Of a DNA stretch of 64,000 nucleotides, positions 51,477 through 64,000 are shown piece by piece; within the stretch, counting starts at the first letter, position 1, and each line of letters opens with the position of its first letter. The position numbers were made by a program, and so were the translations under genes. Below the pieces are notes generated by a model, which worked only from the letters and a program-made list of their open reading frames with translations, was not told the origin of the DNA and did no database searches. The DNA is from Nymphaea colorata (Eukaryota; Streptophyta; Magnoliopsida; Nymphaeales; Nymphaeaceae): positions 14,557,796 through 14,621,795 of the forward strand of contig NC_045140.1 of the NCBI RefSeq assembly GCF_008831285.2, written 5' to 3'.

Positions 51477-51720
51477 TTTTGTTTTTCTTTTTCTTTCCCA
51501 GTTTCGTCTCTCCTCTTCTTCCCACCAAAACTGCATTCCTGCACTGTTTAACAGCACAAAAACCAATGAAATCAAAAGTAAGATGGTGGGTCTTTGACTT
51601 CCCAAATGTGAAGGGAGACGGTGAGTGTTCTTTCTGTAGGCGAGAAACAAGGGGTAAGCAGTAAACCCAGGATCAAAGTGCTGTCACTTTTTAGGCATGG
51701 GAATAGGGTTGGATGTGATA
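51477..51720 (+). other. probable WOX4 3' UTR
   Basis: Pyrimidine-rich sequence directly after the WOX4 stop. No clear AATAAA is seen, so the 3' end is not placed. Confidence 0.4.
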
Positions 51721-54700
51721 ACATGGAAATTCTTTTGTTTTGCATCTGCAAATTCACCGAGTAACTTTATCACTCTCGCTCTTTAACCAGCGTCGGATTT
51801 TACTATTTAATTTCTACTTTCCCTCATCACCCAAGCACATTGGCCCTTGTCTTCAGTTTGGGGGCTTGAAGGTGTATATGTGTGTGTCTGCGTGTGTGTG
51901 TTTTTTTTCCAAATTTAAATTATACAACAGTGAGCCCGAGAATAGAAAGCCTTACGAACGCAACACCATAGGATCGAAAGCTAATTAGGCAGCTTGATAA
52001 TAGAATAATCGGCACTTGATCATGTAAGATCTTCAACTTGACGATCTTCATTTTGGCTTTATCCTCTATTATTCACTTATAAATATGAACTGGCTTATGA
52101 AATAAACTTCGAACATGCTATGTTGAGCATAAAAAGCTGACGTACTTCTTGAGACTGAGTTCCAGCAGCCGGCCACTACCATGAGATAGTAGAAATTAAA
52201 TGGGCGGATTGAAACATGACGACAACTTCATTTGAACATCCTCCACAAATTAACCCCGCTCTTACCACCCACACTTTAGTGTTTACGTTTGTTTCTACAG
52301 CCTCGAGTTATGTAAAGATAGAAGTATAGAGTTACAGGAAAATTTCGTAAAAGAAATTTATAGGAAGATGAAGATTTCCCCGCTTCTTATCAACTTTGCT
52401 TAGAATAATGGCGACCATGCATAAACAAATTAACAACTTATCACTTGTGCGTAGGGACTGGTACCACACAAGTAGGTCGATGCTCGATTCAAACTGCATC
52501 TAGTAAAATGAGCTTGGTCTTGATCCAAGATCCCACATTGTTCTCTCCCAAAGCACAATTGGATTGAATATGAGCAAACCATCATTGTTTATGTGAAAAG
52601 ACATTAATTAGAAGCCCCACGGAATTTGAAGAGGAAATGCATGTCAGATGGGTTGGACGTGGTCGATACATGACACTTGTCCATTTACACCAACAATACT
52701 GAAAAAACTATACTGCGACCAGGAACGTACTCACACAACTACTCTGCACACTATTATTCGTTTTATGTGAATTAAGAAACTAAAGTGGATTTTGATGACA
52801 AATGACTTTTAGTGTTTACCAAATGCAAGATCCGTTTCAATTCGACAAGAGTGATATTAGAGTCCACATTCATGTTTAACTTGGTATGTATGTCATTCGT
52901 GACTCAAAGAGCGTAATGGAACAACAGATGATAGAGATAATAGTCCGGAAAATTTTTGAACATGAATTAATTCTGATAGAAGATCGATGTCCATTCTAGC
53001 TAAAACTGAGTCTTTCCTTTTTATTAACAAGTCAATGGCAGACGGGACGGATCTTTTTCGGGAGCAGCAGCAAAACCTCAACGTCTGGTCTAGAATATCC
53101 CTGCTAACAGAACGGACTATTATCCAGAAATTATGTCTGGATGTTTATGTGGGAAAGCATACTTTAGAACCATATCTTGCAAAATGTATTTTCGACAAAT
53201 TTGCAAGGATGGTGGTTTCCGGGTTTATCTGCCTTGGGCCGAAAATCTATATCCAAAGTTTTTAGGTCAAGGCAGGCATGCGCTAGCTACTCTGACCTAT
53301 ATGCAGCACCTGCTTTATAACCCATAAGAAGTTACACACGAGTGGTCATTAATTTTAAGGCTTAAAGCCTAGCTGGGTTGGCTTAAATCTCTAGCTAAGT
53401 TGAGGAGGTTTAGGGTTCAATATAATTGTTGTTCCTTTTTTCATTGTTGGCAAACTAGCTAGCAAATCCGAGTAGCGAGTCACCCGCGTCAGCTAGGATC
53501 ATCCATTTACTGGGTCACTGAGTTAGGGTCCGGTGAGTCAGCTGGGATCGTCAAACTAATTGCATGTTCTTTTTTGTTGTCACTGGAAAATACTAAAGTT
53601 TGTTATTTTTTAAATTATGAAATACCACAAACATTACTAAGCATACACGAATACTCATTCAATTTTAGTTGATGACAAAGTCAAATATAAGCTTCTTCAT
53701 TTATTTATAGAAAAAATGCACTACAAAATTAATGATTTAACCAAGCCGAGTTGCCAAGTTAAGTACTTAAGTATTCTCTGTCTTGCTGACCTAGTCTTCA
53801 GCCTATGCCAGTCCAAGTCACGAGTTTGCCAACTATGTCATTTTTCAAAAGGATGAGGCTCCTTGTGAGCAAGCGAGGGAAGCCAGGTATTTAACATCGA
53901 GTACCAACTAAAATAATGCATGAGAAACTAACTCGATCAGCAATGTCCAACGCAGAAAAAAAAAATGCTTAGCATACTTTTTTCTCTCTCGAGATTGAGA
54001 GAAAACAAACAGATTCATAACTCAACATGGCCGCAGCTACGATTAAATTCTACATCGAAAAAAGCAATTAGCATATCAAATGTTGATAATACTGACATGT
54101 CAATTGACAAACACGAGATATGAGCACTGCCCTGAAGTTTACGAGGTCCAAACAGAACATTGTGGTTGGGCCATGCTTTCGGGGGATACCATTTTTTCCA
54201 AAGGGAAAAATACAAGAAGCATAGATGAAGTCATCTAATGGATAACATATCCAGAATTTATCGGAAATTTGGGTCAGGTCACTCAAAGCTATATTAAAGG
54301 CAAAATGTCATATATAACAATAATGACCATTTCTAAGTAACAGTAGGTGCCTTGGATCTGCGGACCTGGTTGGGAAATTTGTCTTAGTGCATCCCTCCAA
54401 GTTGGAGGTTTAGGATTCAACAGTCGATCGCTGCCTTTGTTTCTTACCACAAAGCCGATCTAATAGAAAGACTGTCATGAAAAATAGGGAATAGGAAGTG
54501 TGCGAAGGGTTTACATGGAGAAATAACTGAAAAAGAGAATAGAAATGTACATTTTGGTTCGATTGCGGAAATGGTTCGCATCTTCTTTTAACAACCATCA
54601 AAGAAGCTAGCAGCTGACACCATTAATGCATAGTTCAACGGCGCTTTAGTGAAGCTTTACACCTACCTGCAAATATAGACAAACCAGTACCTTTTTGAGC

Positions 54701-55787
54701 CAACCACAGTTAGAAATAGTGACAGGAAGAGAGTTAAAATGCAGCTTCCAAACAGTCAGGAAAGGGGGTCAGACAAATTCATAAATGATAGTTACAATGA
54801 AGGCTAACTATAAAAAAATCATTTAATAATTAGTTAATTTAACGCCAGTGCAAGGTCGGATGGACGATAAACTGCCACTGTCACAACAAAGGAATTTCCA
54901 ATTTCTGCATGCCTCCTGGGATTTATCTCTGACCTAAGCGACCTGTAATTTGGTGTTTGTAATTCGACCCTACAGAATTTGGCCTTCCCTGCTTTAGTAC
55001 ATCGTATTCTAATTTGTAATATTTCACACTCTCCGCCCATTAGGGCTTTAAGAACCTGGCCAGGTGGGTTCAGTCAGGCTGTGAACCAAAGCCAGTTGCA
55101 GATAGGGTGTTGAAATTTACCATGAGGAGCAGTAATTGGGTCAGTTCTCATGCTGAGCAGTTGAATGTATATATACACATATTTTCCTGCTGAGTCATTC
55201 CACTAGTTGGTACCAAATTAAGGCAAACATCAAAGTTGAAGAGACGTCTAGTTAAACTGTTCATGCATGAAATGCCATACGACTAAATGACAGAATAAAT
55301 TATTTGAGTAGACAATTGGGGGGAGTCCACAATTAAGGTTTTACTCCTAGAAACAACCAATAGGGGATGTGGTAAAAATGTACTTCTTGGGTTTGCAAAG
55401 GTAACATGTACTTCTTTGGTTGCCCAAGGCTCCCCTCCTTCCTCTTGGATGCCCCCATGGTCTCACTTTGTTGGCTTAGTAAAGAGTTGATGCTCATGGG
55501 AATTGAACTTGTGTCAGGAGAGCAACCAGCCGCTGGTCGGACCAGCTATGGGGCTCGGCTATTTTTCTTCCCATTTTGGGGAAAAGGAAAGAAAAATTCC
55601 GAAATCATCGAATTTGTTATTTGTGTGATCGAAGATTTGCCCCATCAACTAATCTTGTTGCCCAATGATTTTACTCAAGCATATGGCTGAGATTGCTTTC
55701 TTTTCTGATTATTTCTTGGCTAGGCCAAGGAAAACCCCCCTTCAATGACGGAAGTTGGTACGAGACTAGGTTAGTGAAACTCTTAAA
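51721..55787. other. intergenic spacer downstream of WOX4, possible SINE-like module
   Basis: No gene recognised. At 53370-53420 GCTGGGTTGGCTTAAAT is followed 25 bases later by GGTTTAGGGTTCAA, and at 54400-54420 AAGTTGGAGGTTTAGGATTCAA-like sequence recurs; these resemble box A/box B spacing of tRNA-derived SINEs, but neither folds as a tRNA by eye. Confidence 0.35.
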
Positions 55788-56069
55788 CCCTGTTTGGGTG
55801 ACACTAAACCAGATCAAAAAACCTGATTTTGGTGGCAAGACCCAGCTCTAAAACTAGTTAAAGCTGGAATTCATGCTTGTTGGATGAAGCAAAATCGAGT
55901 TTTCGCAAAACTTGGGAATTACAAAAGTGGGTTTAAACCCAGTTCTGAAAAAGCTGGGAGAAAGCAGCCTTTTCATCTCTCGACTGAGCTTTCTGATTTT
56001 CTACAGTCAAAACCAAGCTAAAAAGGTTGTCATCTTAACCAGGTTTTGTCATGTCGCATCCAAAACGGG
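55788..56069. mobile_element. MITE-like element with CCCTGTTTGGGTG ends
   Basis: The left end CCCTGTTTGGGTGACAC resembles the reverse complement of the right end, CCCGTTTTGGATGCGACA. The interior has AAAACCTGATTTTGG, AAAACTTGG and ACCAGGTTTTGTC words like those at 30783 and 40047. No protein-coding capacity. Confidence 0.5.
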
Positions 56070-56734
56070 CCACTGAGTTTTTTCTTCACTTGCCTTTGGG
56101 TACTATATATCTGTTTACACCTTACAAAGAGGGACACTTTTGGAACATTTTTAGAGTCATGTCCTTTGGAAAAGGACGGTGGCCCGTAGTTAGGGAGGCA
56201 GATGAGTTCACGGCTACTGCACTACTGTTCATTATAAGTGCTAATACTGTTAGAATGATGAAGATTATGAGGTGATCAACAATAGAATCTAATAAAAAGA
56301 GGGCCCATGGTTTGCCTGTGTGTCCCCAAGTAAATCCAAAGCATGACAGAAGACATGTCACGTTTCGTAAGAGATCTGCAATATCTTTTGTACTTTAAAG
56401 GCAGAAGAAATTTTGTGGAAGGCCTTGCACCAGCACGGCAGAAGGTGGGGTTGACCAGCAGCTCAGATATGTGGAGGCTGGATCAGATAACAGTGAAAAT
56501 TAGCATCTTTTCCTTTACATGAATGACCATGCTTCTCCCATGTAGTGCAGGATCATGTTGATACCTGAAAATGAAAGGTCCCACAACAGCACCATTGTAA
56601 GATTGTACTCGAGGAGCAGATTAAAAAGTCACACCAAAGTGCCACATCCATTCTTAAACAAGAGTTAGCTGTTCGATACCAAGAAAAAATGTTGGCAGCG
56701 CTCAAAAGTAGAGCGTGACATATTTGTTTTCTAG

Positions 56735-56737
<3 letters not shown>

Positions 56738-56770
<33 letters not shown>
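56738..56770. repeat. (GA)16 microsatellite
   Basis: Uninterrupted GA dinucleotides. Confidence 0.95.
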
Positions 56771-56772
<2 letters not shown>

Positions 56773-59700
56773 AAAAGATGATTAGTCGGTAATGAAATTT
56801 TCAGAAGTAATATCTTGAACCTGAATGTTGTGCCTAACTTTCTAATAGCTGAAAAAATCATGTGTAGCTTAAAAAAAATAGTTTGAATATGGTTAGATGC
56901 GCCCAAGTGTTCAGTAATAAAGTAACCGCAAAATAATTACGGAAGGACGATCTTCATTGAAGTTATTTTGCCGTTTTAGCTTTATTCAACTTGAGCAAGT
57001 GATACCGCCGAGTTGAATTGATTTAGAGAAGCAGTTTTTTGCCAAAACCTTCCGTTTTCTGAAAATTACCCAAGGAAAAGAAAAAAGCTGGGTATATAGT
57101 GAAACTCCTTTGAGGATCTACGTGGCTTGGAAAGGGTTTCCCAAAATCACCACTCACTCGAAGCCAAGAGAAAAACTGACCGTTGACAAGACAACAATAA
57201 AGCTGTTCGATTGGCTTGTCTCTCCAACTAAAAGAAACTTAAATGTGGAGTCTTTTCAGGCTATTCTGGATCATGCACCGTTTTCATTAAGAAAATTAAT
57301 TACTCTCAAAAGCCATCAGAACAACAAAAGCGTGACCAAGTTAACTAGTTTTGTCCTTGAAGAAGCTCCTGATGATAAGTTAAAGGGCTAGAATGCTAAC
57401 AGGGACAGATCATGCTTCCCCATGAGACTCTCGTCTATTGAGGTGTGACTAAAGGTAATTTAGTTATCGGGAAGGCCGACGTTCGAAAAATAGTTCTTCG
57501 CAACTTTCCAAGCCAACGAACAAGATGAAAGAAAGGAGGTCGATCGTCGATGGGAATGGGTTTTCCACACACCGAATTTCAGATCCATGTTAAGAGGCAA
57601 AAACCTCAGATTTGAGGACAGCGGTCACGCATGGGAACCAAGGAAAGGGGAATTTCATGTCCGAGGCAAACAGACATAGGCTTAAAAGAAAAATGTACAA
57701 TTCCCATGTGAATAATACGCTCTTATATGAATACTTCAGGGTTCGGTGGGGATCCCAGAGTTGCTAGATTTGCGTTTTATGTTTGTTATATGAGTACCCG
57801 ACATGAGAAACACTGGGAGAAAGTGCTTTCCCAGGCAAAAGGGTGGGATTTAATTCCTTCCTCCCACGGGAAGGCATCGATACTGACGTGAACTTTGTTT
57901 CTCTTGACACTAATTTCTTTCCAAGATGACGGTGACCGTTTCCTTGTAAGAAGAGAGGCAATTATCGTATGAAAATGGACCTTTCCCTCACCAAAACGAG
58001 GACCCTCCAAAGGAAAAAGACTACTTCTTCAAGATCAGTACTTCAATTATTTGACCACATACCATAAGAACAGGTTTCCCTAACAAGAGACACCGGAAGA
58101 AAAAGAGGGGCTTTCGGCGCTGAAGTAAGATCAGCTCTTGACGTTAGAAGGAGATTGAGTTGGGGTGGTGCTTATGCACTGAAAAAATGAAGTGGGAGCT
58201 GCGCTATTTGGTGATTTTTTAAAAAAGAAATGTCTTTTTTGGGTTTTTTAACTTTTTCACTATTTTCCTTTTGTCTTTGTAGGAAAGTTCTCTTTTCAAT
58301 CGGCTGAGGGTATTTTGGTCATTACATACATATGTTTTGTGCATAGGGGTGTGCATGTAACCAAGCTTCACAGTATGAGATATATCGCCATTATTTGGTG
58401 GACTCTCATCCAGCCAAATTACGATTAGACCAGGAAAGGCCAGACTAAGCCCAGGCCCACTAAGAGCATAATAACGTACTTTGTGCGGATGGTGCAGTGC
58501 CGGGTCTTTCAGGTTAGGCTGTATGCGTCCACTTTTGACTCAGGAAAGGGGAACATACTAGACTGAACTCTATTGTTGTAAGAAAATAATGGTCCAATCC
58601 TGATCCAAAGCATCCAATTAGTTGGGCCGGCCTGGGTTGAAACATGAATGGACATTTCACCACAATAATTGTTCTCCCAAAATGCGTCCACCCCAATGCC
58701 CACAACCATAAGGAACAAGCAAAATGTTTGGCGACAAATTGAAGTGTTTAAACATATAAAGTTCTTCGGTAACAATGTCAAGGCCACGCCGTTGATTAAG
58801 ATCAATTATTAAAGTCTGGGCTCCGGGTTGTTCAGGAATAGTGGCCTTGAGCTTACTGGTGATTAATGTTTTGCTGCCTTTAGTGTTGAGTAACGTGTTC
58901 ATTCTATATTGGTGCTGACCCGCCCGCTAAGTGACACGCGCACACACACATACATATATATAGCTTTCATGTGTTTCTAAGGTGTGAGTGGCTTTTAATG
59001 AGAATGGATAATCATGCAGTTCTATGGTGGGGAGCAGTTTGGAATCGGCCGTTTTCGTTAGCCTTCTCTTTTTTTGCTTTAGTATTATGCAAAACTTGGC
59101 AATTATCCAGAATACTTTTTAGTGGACATCAGGCAGGTCATGCTCATGCTGGGAAAACACAGGGTCTGGATGGAAACCCCCGCTCCCTAAAGAATGTCTT
59201 GGCGCAGTTTACCATAAAAACTTCCTCATTAACTGATGCGTATGATCTTAAGGAAACTAAGTGATCTTAATGGGAAAACAAGTTTTTCTAAACTAATTTT
59301 GGAGCTGAGACCTGTCCTAAAATGGTTTTAGTACCGTGAAATCCACTGCTATAGGCTTGAACCCACCTGGGCAGTCAGTTGCTCGGGATTGCTGAAGCAA
59401 ATCAATCTACTGTTGCTAGATCTGAGAATACCTGTTCTGGAGTACTGGTAAGGAAGGCATGGGAAAAAGCTGTTGTCGAAAAAGCTAACCAGCATCATTT
59501 AAGATCATGACGTTTGCCACAGGAGGATGACCGTGACTCATGAGGTTTGAGCCCTTGGACAAATTATTTGTCGACACATATTCGGTGTGTGTCTCATGTG
59601 TTGTCTGGCGCAACAAGATTTGGCATCTGGTTGCTGTTCATTTCCATGTCCATTTCAATCAATTAGTAGGGTATACGTCCACATCCTTTTATGAAAGCTT

Positions 59701-61920
59701 TCGTGTATCTTTCCCATTGTAAGAACAGGCTTACAAGTGTGAGCCTTGCGGGAAAGCAGGCCGGGGAGGGGGCCCTCCACCAAGCCCACTGAGGCCCTTG
59801 CCCTTGCATGAAGCAGAAATTCCCAGACCAACAACTGTGTGCCCTCTATATATTGTGGATGAGCAGAGACAGGGCCTAGATCAAAATGAATGATGTGATT
59901 ATCAACCATAAGGGCCTCAACCTATTACTTGTCCTTTTACCTGCTCAGGCCAATGAGGTGGCTGCACATGGCCGCGTTGGCGTACTCGTGTCGACGCGTG
60001 TAAAGCTATGAACGAAACAGGGCTTATAGTCGAGCGACACGTGCCCCGTGGGCGCGTGCTTGGTATTAACTTGTGTGTTCTGTGTTGGACTGTGCTGCGG
60101 TCACGTACATCCTCATCACTGGACCATTCCTACTGTCAATGGAAAATGAAATGAAGGAAAGTGAAATCCGGAAAAACAAATAAAATCAGAGGAAAACTGC
60201 GTGACCCCAACTCCGGAAACGTTGAGGTGCTTTCATAACAGTTGGCGAAGACGACGCATCATCTTGCCAAACCATCCACTCTTAAAGATACGGGTTTTAG
60301 ATTTTCCTTCGCTACTTAAGTGATGTATGAATTGGAGTCCAAGGTCTCTTCTTTCGTGCACTCAAAGAGTTGGTGTAATAGGATGGACATTGGCTATTAT
60401 TATCTGAGACAGCTACTTTATTTAAAGGTTGGTTCGCAATTGAAGCTGGCATTGCGAAAAATGACAAAACCCTCAAGTCAGATCTAACTAAGTTGTGGTG
60501 ACAATAATAGTAACCTGCTCAGCTTTCCCCATTGCACATAAATTATGTGAACACAAGGCCTTTTGTTTTCACTTTTATGGGCTCATCCCCTTGTACGACT
60601 TCATCTTTCCTGCATATCAACTTTCCGTAAAAACAGAAGAGGTTTGATGCTCAATCTTAAAAACTTCATTGACTTGACGTTCAAATTCTTGATCCTAGTT
60701 GTTACTAAAGATATTGGACTGGTGTACTCAGACAAGGGAACCTCAAGGACTTTTTTCCAACTGAAGGCCCGTCTAAATGAGTGCAGTGATGAGAGATAGA
60801 GCCAAAAGAAAATCACTTTACCTCCCCATTTACATATTAGGGACATTCTTGGGCTGCTTGTTTGTAACAAACAAAGAAATCATGAAAACAAAAATATAAG
60901 ACCCTTCACTTTATAAGGCCGGGTATTGTGTTTGGGAGAAAGTGATCCTAAATCCACCACAATTAAATTTAGGTTTTGCCCAACTGAGGATCTCACATTG
61001 AACTTGAGATCCCCGTTTTTTTCATTTTACATTGTAAAGAAAAAAAATCTAATCTAGGATCCGACTTTTTTGAGTCCTTGTTTGGTTCGTTGGTGTGCGT
61101 GGTGGGGGTCGACGGTCTGATCGTAGATATATGCATCTCAAAATTATTTACAACTTCAATAATTCATCGAACCTTGTGTGCCATCATACATCCATAAATT
61201 TTTAGTGATCTTGTAATGCACCTTTTCAAAATCTCTCCCAAATTCAAGCTTCTAATTGCTCCAATTCGATCTGCAGCAGTTGCTCATATGTTTTTTAAGA
61301 CATTTCTATACAGAAGTTAAATACAGCGCGTTAATCTAAATTCCCTCTCCAACTTGGAGCAACTTGTTTATAGCATGCCAAAAAGTGGTTATCCCAGAGT
61401 GCTCCTCGCCTTTCAGATGGCTCGGTTCCTTCTTTTTTTTTCCCTTTTAAAAGTAGGCAAGTTGTTGTACATATTACTCAATTTTGTTGGAATAAAAGGA
61501 TGGAGGCCTAACCCCCACGCAGTCATTGTCCAAAAACTAAGCAGACTTCTTTTATCATATTATGCCAACAAACGCACAGTTGATCGGGTATTGGACTCTC
61601 TTGCCTCCTTTAAAGGACAAAGGTTTTTGTTTTTTGTTTTTTGTTTTTTTTTTTTCAAAATAAACCAACTGAACGTTTGGATCCCTGCAGATTAATTCTT
61701 TTTCTATCCAAAGATCGGCCCTTAATTGGTATCTTCATGATCTTCTGCAGTTGAAAGAGATGTCGAAACGACCTGTTAGTTCCCAAACAAATTCTACTAC
61801 ATTCATATATAAATGTTGCTTAACTTAGAATACACAAGAAATCAAACTATTGATTCACTCCTAACCTGACTGAAATACTCAGTTGGATTTTCATGGGCAT
61901 TATTTTTCCGAACTAACTAT
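56771..61920. other. intergenic spacer
   Basis: No gene or RNA recognised. A 93-codon plus-strand frame at 57110-57391 begins with TTG and has no match I know. Oligo-T runs occur at 61433 and 61630-61657. Confidence 0.5.
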
Positions 61921-61922
61921 AA

Positions 61923-62318
61923 ATGATTACAGGAACTATTCCCGAGCTGACAGTAAGTTCATTTAGATCCCAAAGCAACCTGAAGGCGAAAGCAGTGAAG
62001 GAAGCGGCCTTGGCCGCTTGGAGGTATCTCTATCCTAGTCAAGTGCAAATCAACAGAGGTTGTTTGCTAGTCAAGATCCAATCGGAGGAACTCGAGCCCA
62101 CTCTGGCTGTCGGCAAGGGTCCTCGTCTGTGCCTCCTTATTAGATTGGTCGTTATCCATGGAATCACCACTATTTCACAAGCACTTCTAAGAGTCGTACT
62201 CCCAATATCCGGTTGTGCTGATGCTGCCCAACTGGCATATTATTATAACTCAATCTTTCACTTTAAGATTCTTCCGTTTGGCCCTAGAGTTTATTTGTCC
62301 ATGACAGGTTATCATTAA
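61923..62318 (+). other. unidentified open frame, possible exon or gene fragment
   Basis: A 131-codon open stretch preceded by an acceptor-like TTACAG (61927-61932). The segment LKAKAVKEAALAAWRYLYP resembles the second helix of a double-stranded-RNA-binding domain, but no lysine-rich loop or strands are seen before it. I do not recognise the rest. It lies on the same strand as the next open stretch, in a different frame. A chance frame is possible. Confidence 0.25.
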
Positions 62319-62406
62319 ACTTTAGAAAGCGCAGTAGCCTATGGTATTATTATCACGAAACCATTAGAATCCAACAGCAATCACCGACGAAAGCCAATAA
62401 TCGTAA

Positions 62407-62805
62407 GGCCTGCGGGCACATCAAGCAATTTATGTCGTATCCACAATTTTGGAGAACAAGTTGGTGGATCCAAAAGAAGACATAAATTTGAAACTGTTCA
62501 AGTCCGTAGGGGACCCAAGCGAGCCGTATTTTTTGTTCGGTTGTTTGTATCGTCCCGCCTTAAATAATGCAAACAGTACGCTGCTTGGAGCTCGAGGGAC
62601 ATGTATCCCCATTAATCTAGTTTCAAACGGAGACAATATTGATCACAATTATGAAGCAGTAGTACCCTTTTCTTTCTATCCATTTACTCGGCCGAAAGAG
62701 CAGGTCGAATGGTTTCGTGTGGACGATCCAGAACTTGAAAATTGGAACTTATTAACAAGTGAATGTCCGAACCAAGAAGATCTATATCATACTTGTAGGG
62801 CCTGA
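62407..62805 (+). other. unidentified open frame, possible second exon of the same gene
   Basis: An open stretch of 132 codons ending in HTCRA-stop (TGA 62803). It opens only with a TTG at 62449 (no early ATG), as an internal exon would. Composition is protein-like (YFLFGCLYRP, VVPFSFYPFTRP, VEWFRVDDPELENWN) with no low-complexity sequence. I do not recognise a family. The two frames are about 90 bases apart, so an intron or a frameshift could join them. Confidence 0.25.
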
Positions 62806-64000
62806 TACATAAATTGTGGACCAAAAGTTAGACATACACACGGCTGTGGTTCGTTGTATGAGATTGACGGCACACTCTGCACCGTGGTAGATCATAGCTG
62901 TGGTTCAATGCCAGCCTGCTTGTGAGCCACCACAGATGATGATGTTTCACGAGAAGCGGTGATGATGAGGTGTCTTTTAATTGTAGAAAACACTGTGCAT
63001 CTATAAATTTATAATTAGTCAATTTTTTTGAGTGGCATTTTCCAAATTATAAAACCAAAGAAAGGTGATCATACATAGGTCGATGTATGTAGATGCATTG
63101 ATATCAGAGTCGTAAAAATCAGTTCTTAAACCGTATTGGGTGGATCGGCCGATGACCCAATTCAGCTGAATCGGTTGTGAATCAGATAAAAGTATTTAAA
63201 ATACAGTGTTAGTGAATAAACAAAAATATATAAGAATAGTTAAAACATATAAAAACCGCATGAATTCTATAAAAATAGCTAAAAGCTGACATGTGGTACC
63301 ATTGAATCAGCTACCTGACCGATCAATTTGTTAGCGGTTCGAATCGTTTGGTAAAAAAAAATTCGTTTATCAGGAATGAAATTAAACTCAGCAACCTAGA
63401 ACTTGTTGAAAGTTTGTAAATTACAGAACTTAATCTACGGACAGGTCCAGATAAACTGCTCTGTGAAAACATATTTCTAGGTTCCGGAACAAGTCGTTCG
63501 GATGAGAAATCATGATCGGGGTAAATTAGAAGAATAGAAGAACAAAAAAAAGTTTTACTAGAAATTGTTACAACTACAACAGGCCCCAAGTCTAAACGGG
63601 TGCCCTTTCATGGTACTACTACAATAGACTTTGCATATCCCAGCACATGGGCTGGGGGAGGGCGCCATTAATTCGTCCTGCTTTTTTCTATGAGGAAATT
63701 AAAGCCGAGAGGTTGCTCTCATGACTCAACGTAGGAGGTAACCAGCAGCAGACTTGTCAAAAATGGCTTCCCTTGCTGCATATGCTTGATGACTCTTGCT
63801 CACCTACCTAGATGAGGAGAGAGAGAGAGAGGGTTTATGACTTTTGGGAGACGTAACATAATCTATGTGCCAAACATGACAAAAAAGGCAAGTGACACAT
63901 GAACCTCTCATATTCTTGTGGACATGAATGCTCCACGCATATCCCTTGTCTCCACCAGCGCGCCCATTAAAGAATTGCTCTGCCATTACTTTAATCCCCA
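62806..64000. other. intergenic spacer to the window end
   Basis: AT-rich, no gene recognised; a short GA run lies at 63815-63832. Confidence 0.5.

Noticed and set aside
53370-53420. tRNA gene suggested by GGTTGGCTTAAAT and GGGTTCAA
   Set aside because: No cloverleaf with acceptor and anticodon stems can be drawn; at most a tRNA-derived repeat.
1-64000. CRISPR arrays, rRNA genes, known plant microRNA sequences
   Set aside because: Read for by eye on both strands and not seen; the repeats present are microsatellites, short tandem units and inverted elements.

Overview
This is a nuclear segment from a flowering plant. The evidence is intron-rich genes with GT-AG splice sites, AT-rich introns and spacers, plant-specific families (TOPLESS corepressor, chloroplast CBSX protein, WUSCHEL-related homeobox) and a plant-type poly(A)-binding protein. 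The species cannot be read from the sequence. Nothing here is bacterial: I see no operon, CRISPR array, rRNA or tRNA gene.

Four protein-coding genes can be reconstructed completely, exon by exon, with the reading frame closing at every junction. (1) A TOPLESS/TOPLESS-related corepressor on the minus strand, 12055 down to 3876, 25 coding exons, 1136 aa. (2) A chloroplast twin-CBS-domain protein (CBSX1/CBSX2 type) on the minus strand, 22951 to 17559, 8 exons, 269 aa. (3) A cytoplasmic poly(A)-binding protein with four RRMs and a C-terminal MLLE domain on the minus strand, 33141 to 26109, 9 exons, 658 aa. (4) A WOX4-type homeobox gene on the plus strand, 49005 to 51476, 2 exons, 217 aa.

The other half of the window is spacer: 1-3.5 kb, 12.6-17.4 kb, 23.1-25.7 kb, 33.8-48.8 kb and 51.7-64 kb. 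It holds short non-autonomous transposon-like elements with inverted ends (about 30.8, 36.9, 40.0 and 55.8 kb, plus a foldback element inside the last TOPLESS intron), short tandem duplications, microsatellites and a decayed RNase H-like reading frame at 24.7-25.2 kb. An unidentified open stretch at 61.9-62.8 kb may be a gene fragment.

The four genes do not form a pathway. They act in transcriptional corepression, chloroplast redox control, mRNA translation and stability, and cambium identity. TOPLESS proteins are known partners of many EAR-motif and WUS-box proteins, so the TOPLESS-WOX4 pair is a functional link in general terms, but they lie 37 kb apart. The most interesting signals are regulatory: an oligo(A)-rich leader on the poly(A)-binding-protein gene that fits known PABP self-repression, a perfect 13-bp inverted repeat at the presumed TOPLESS transcription start, and the foldback element in the TOPLESS intron. 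I did not find a convincing new biological system.
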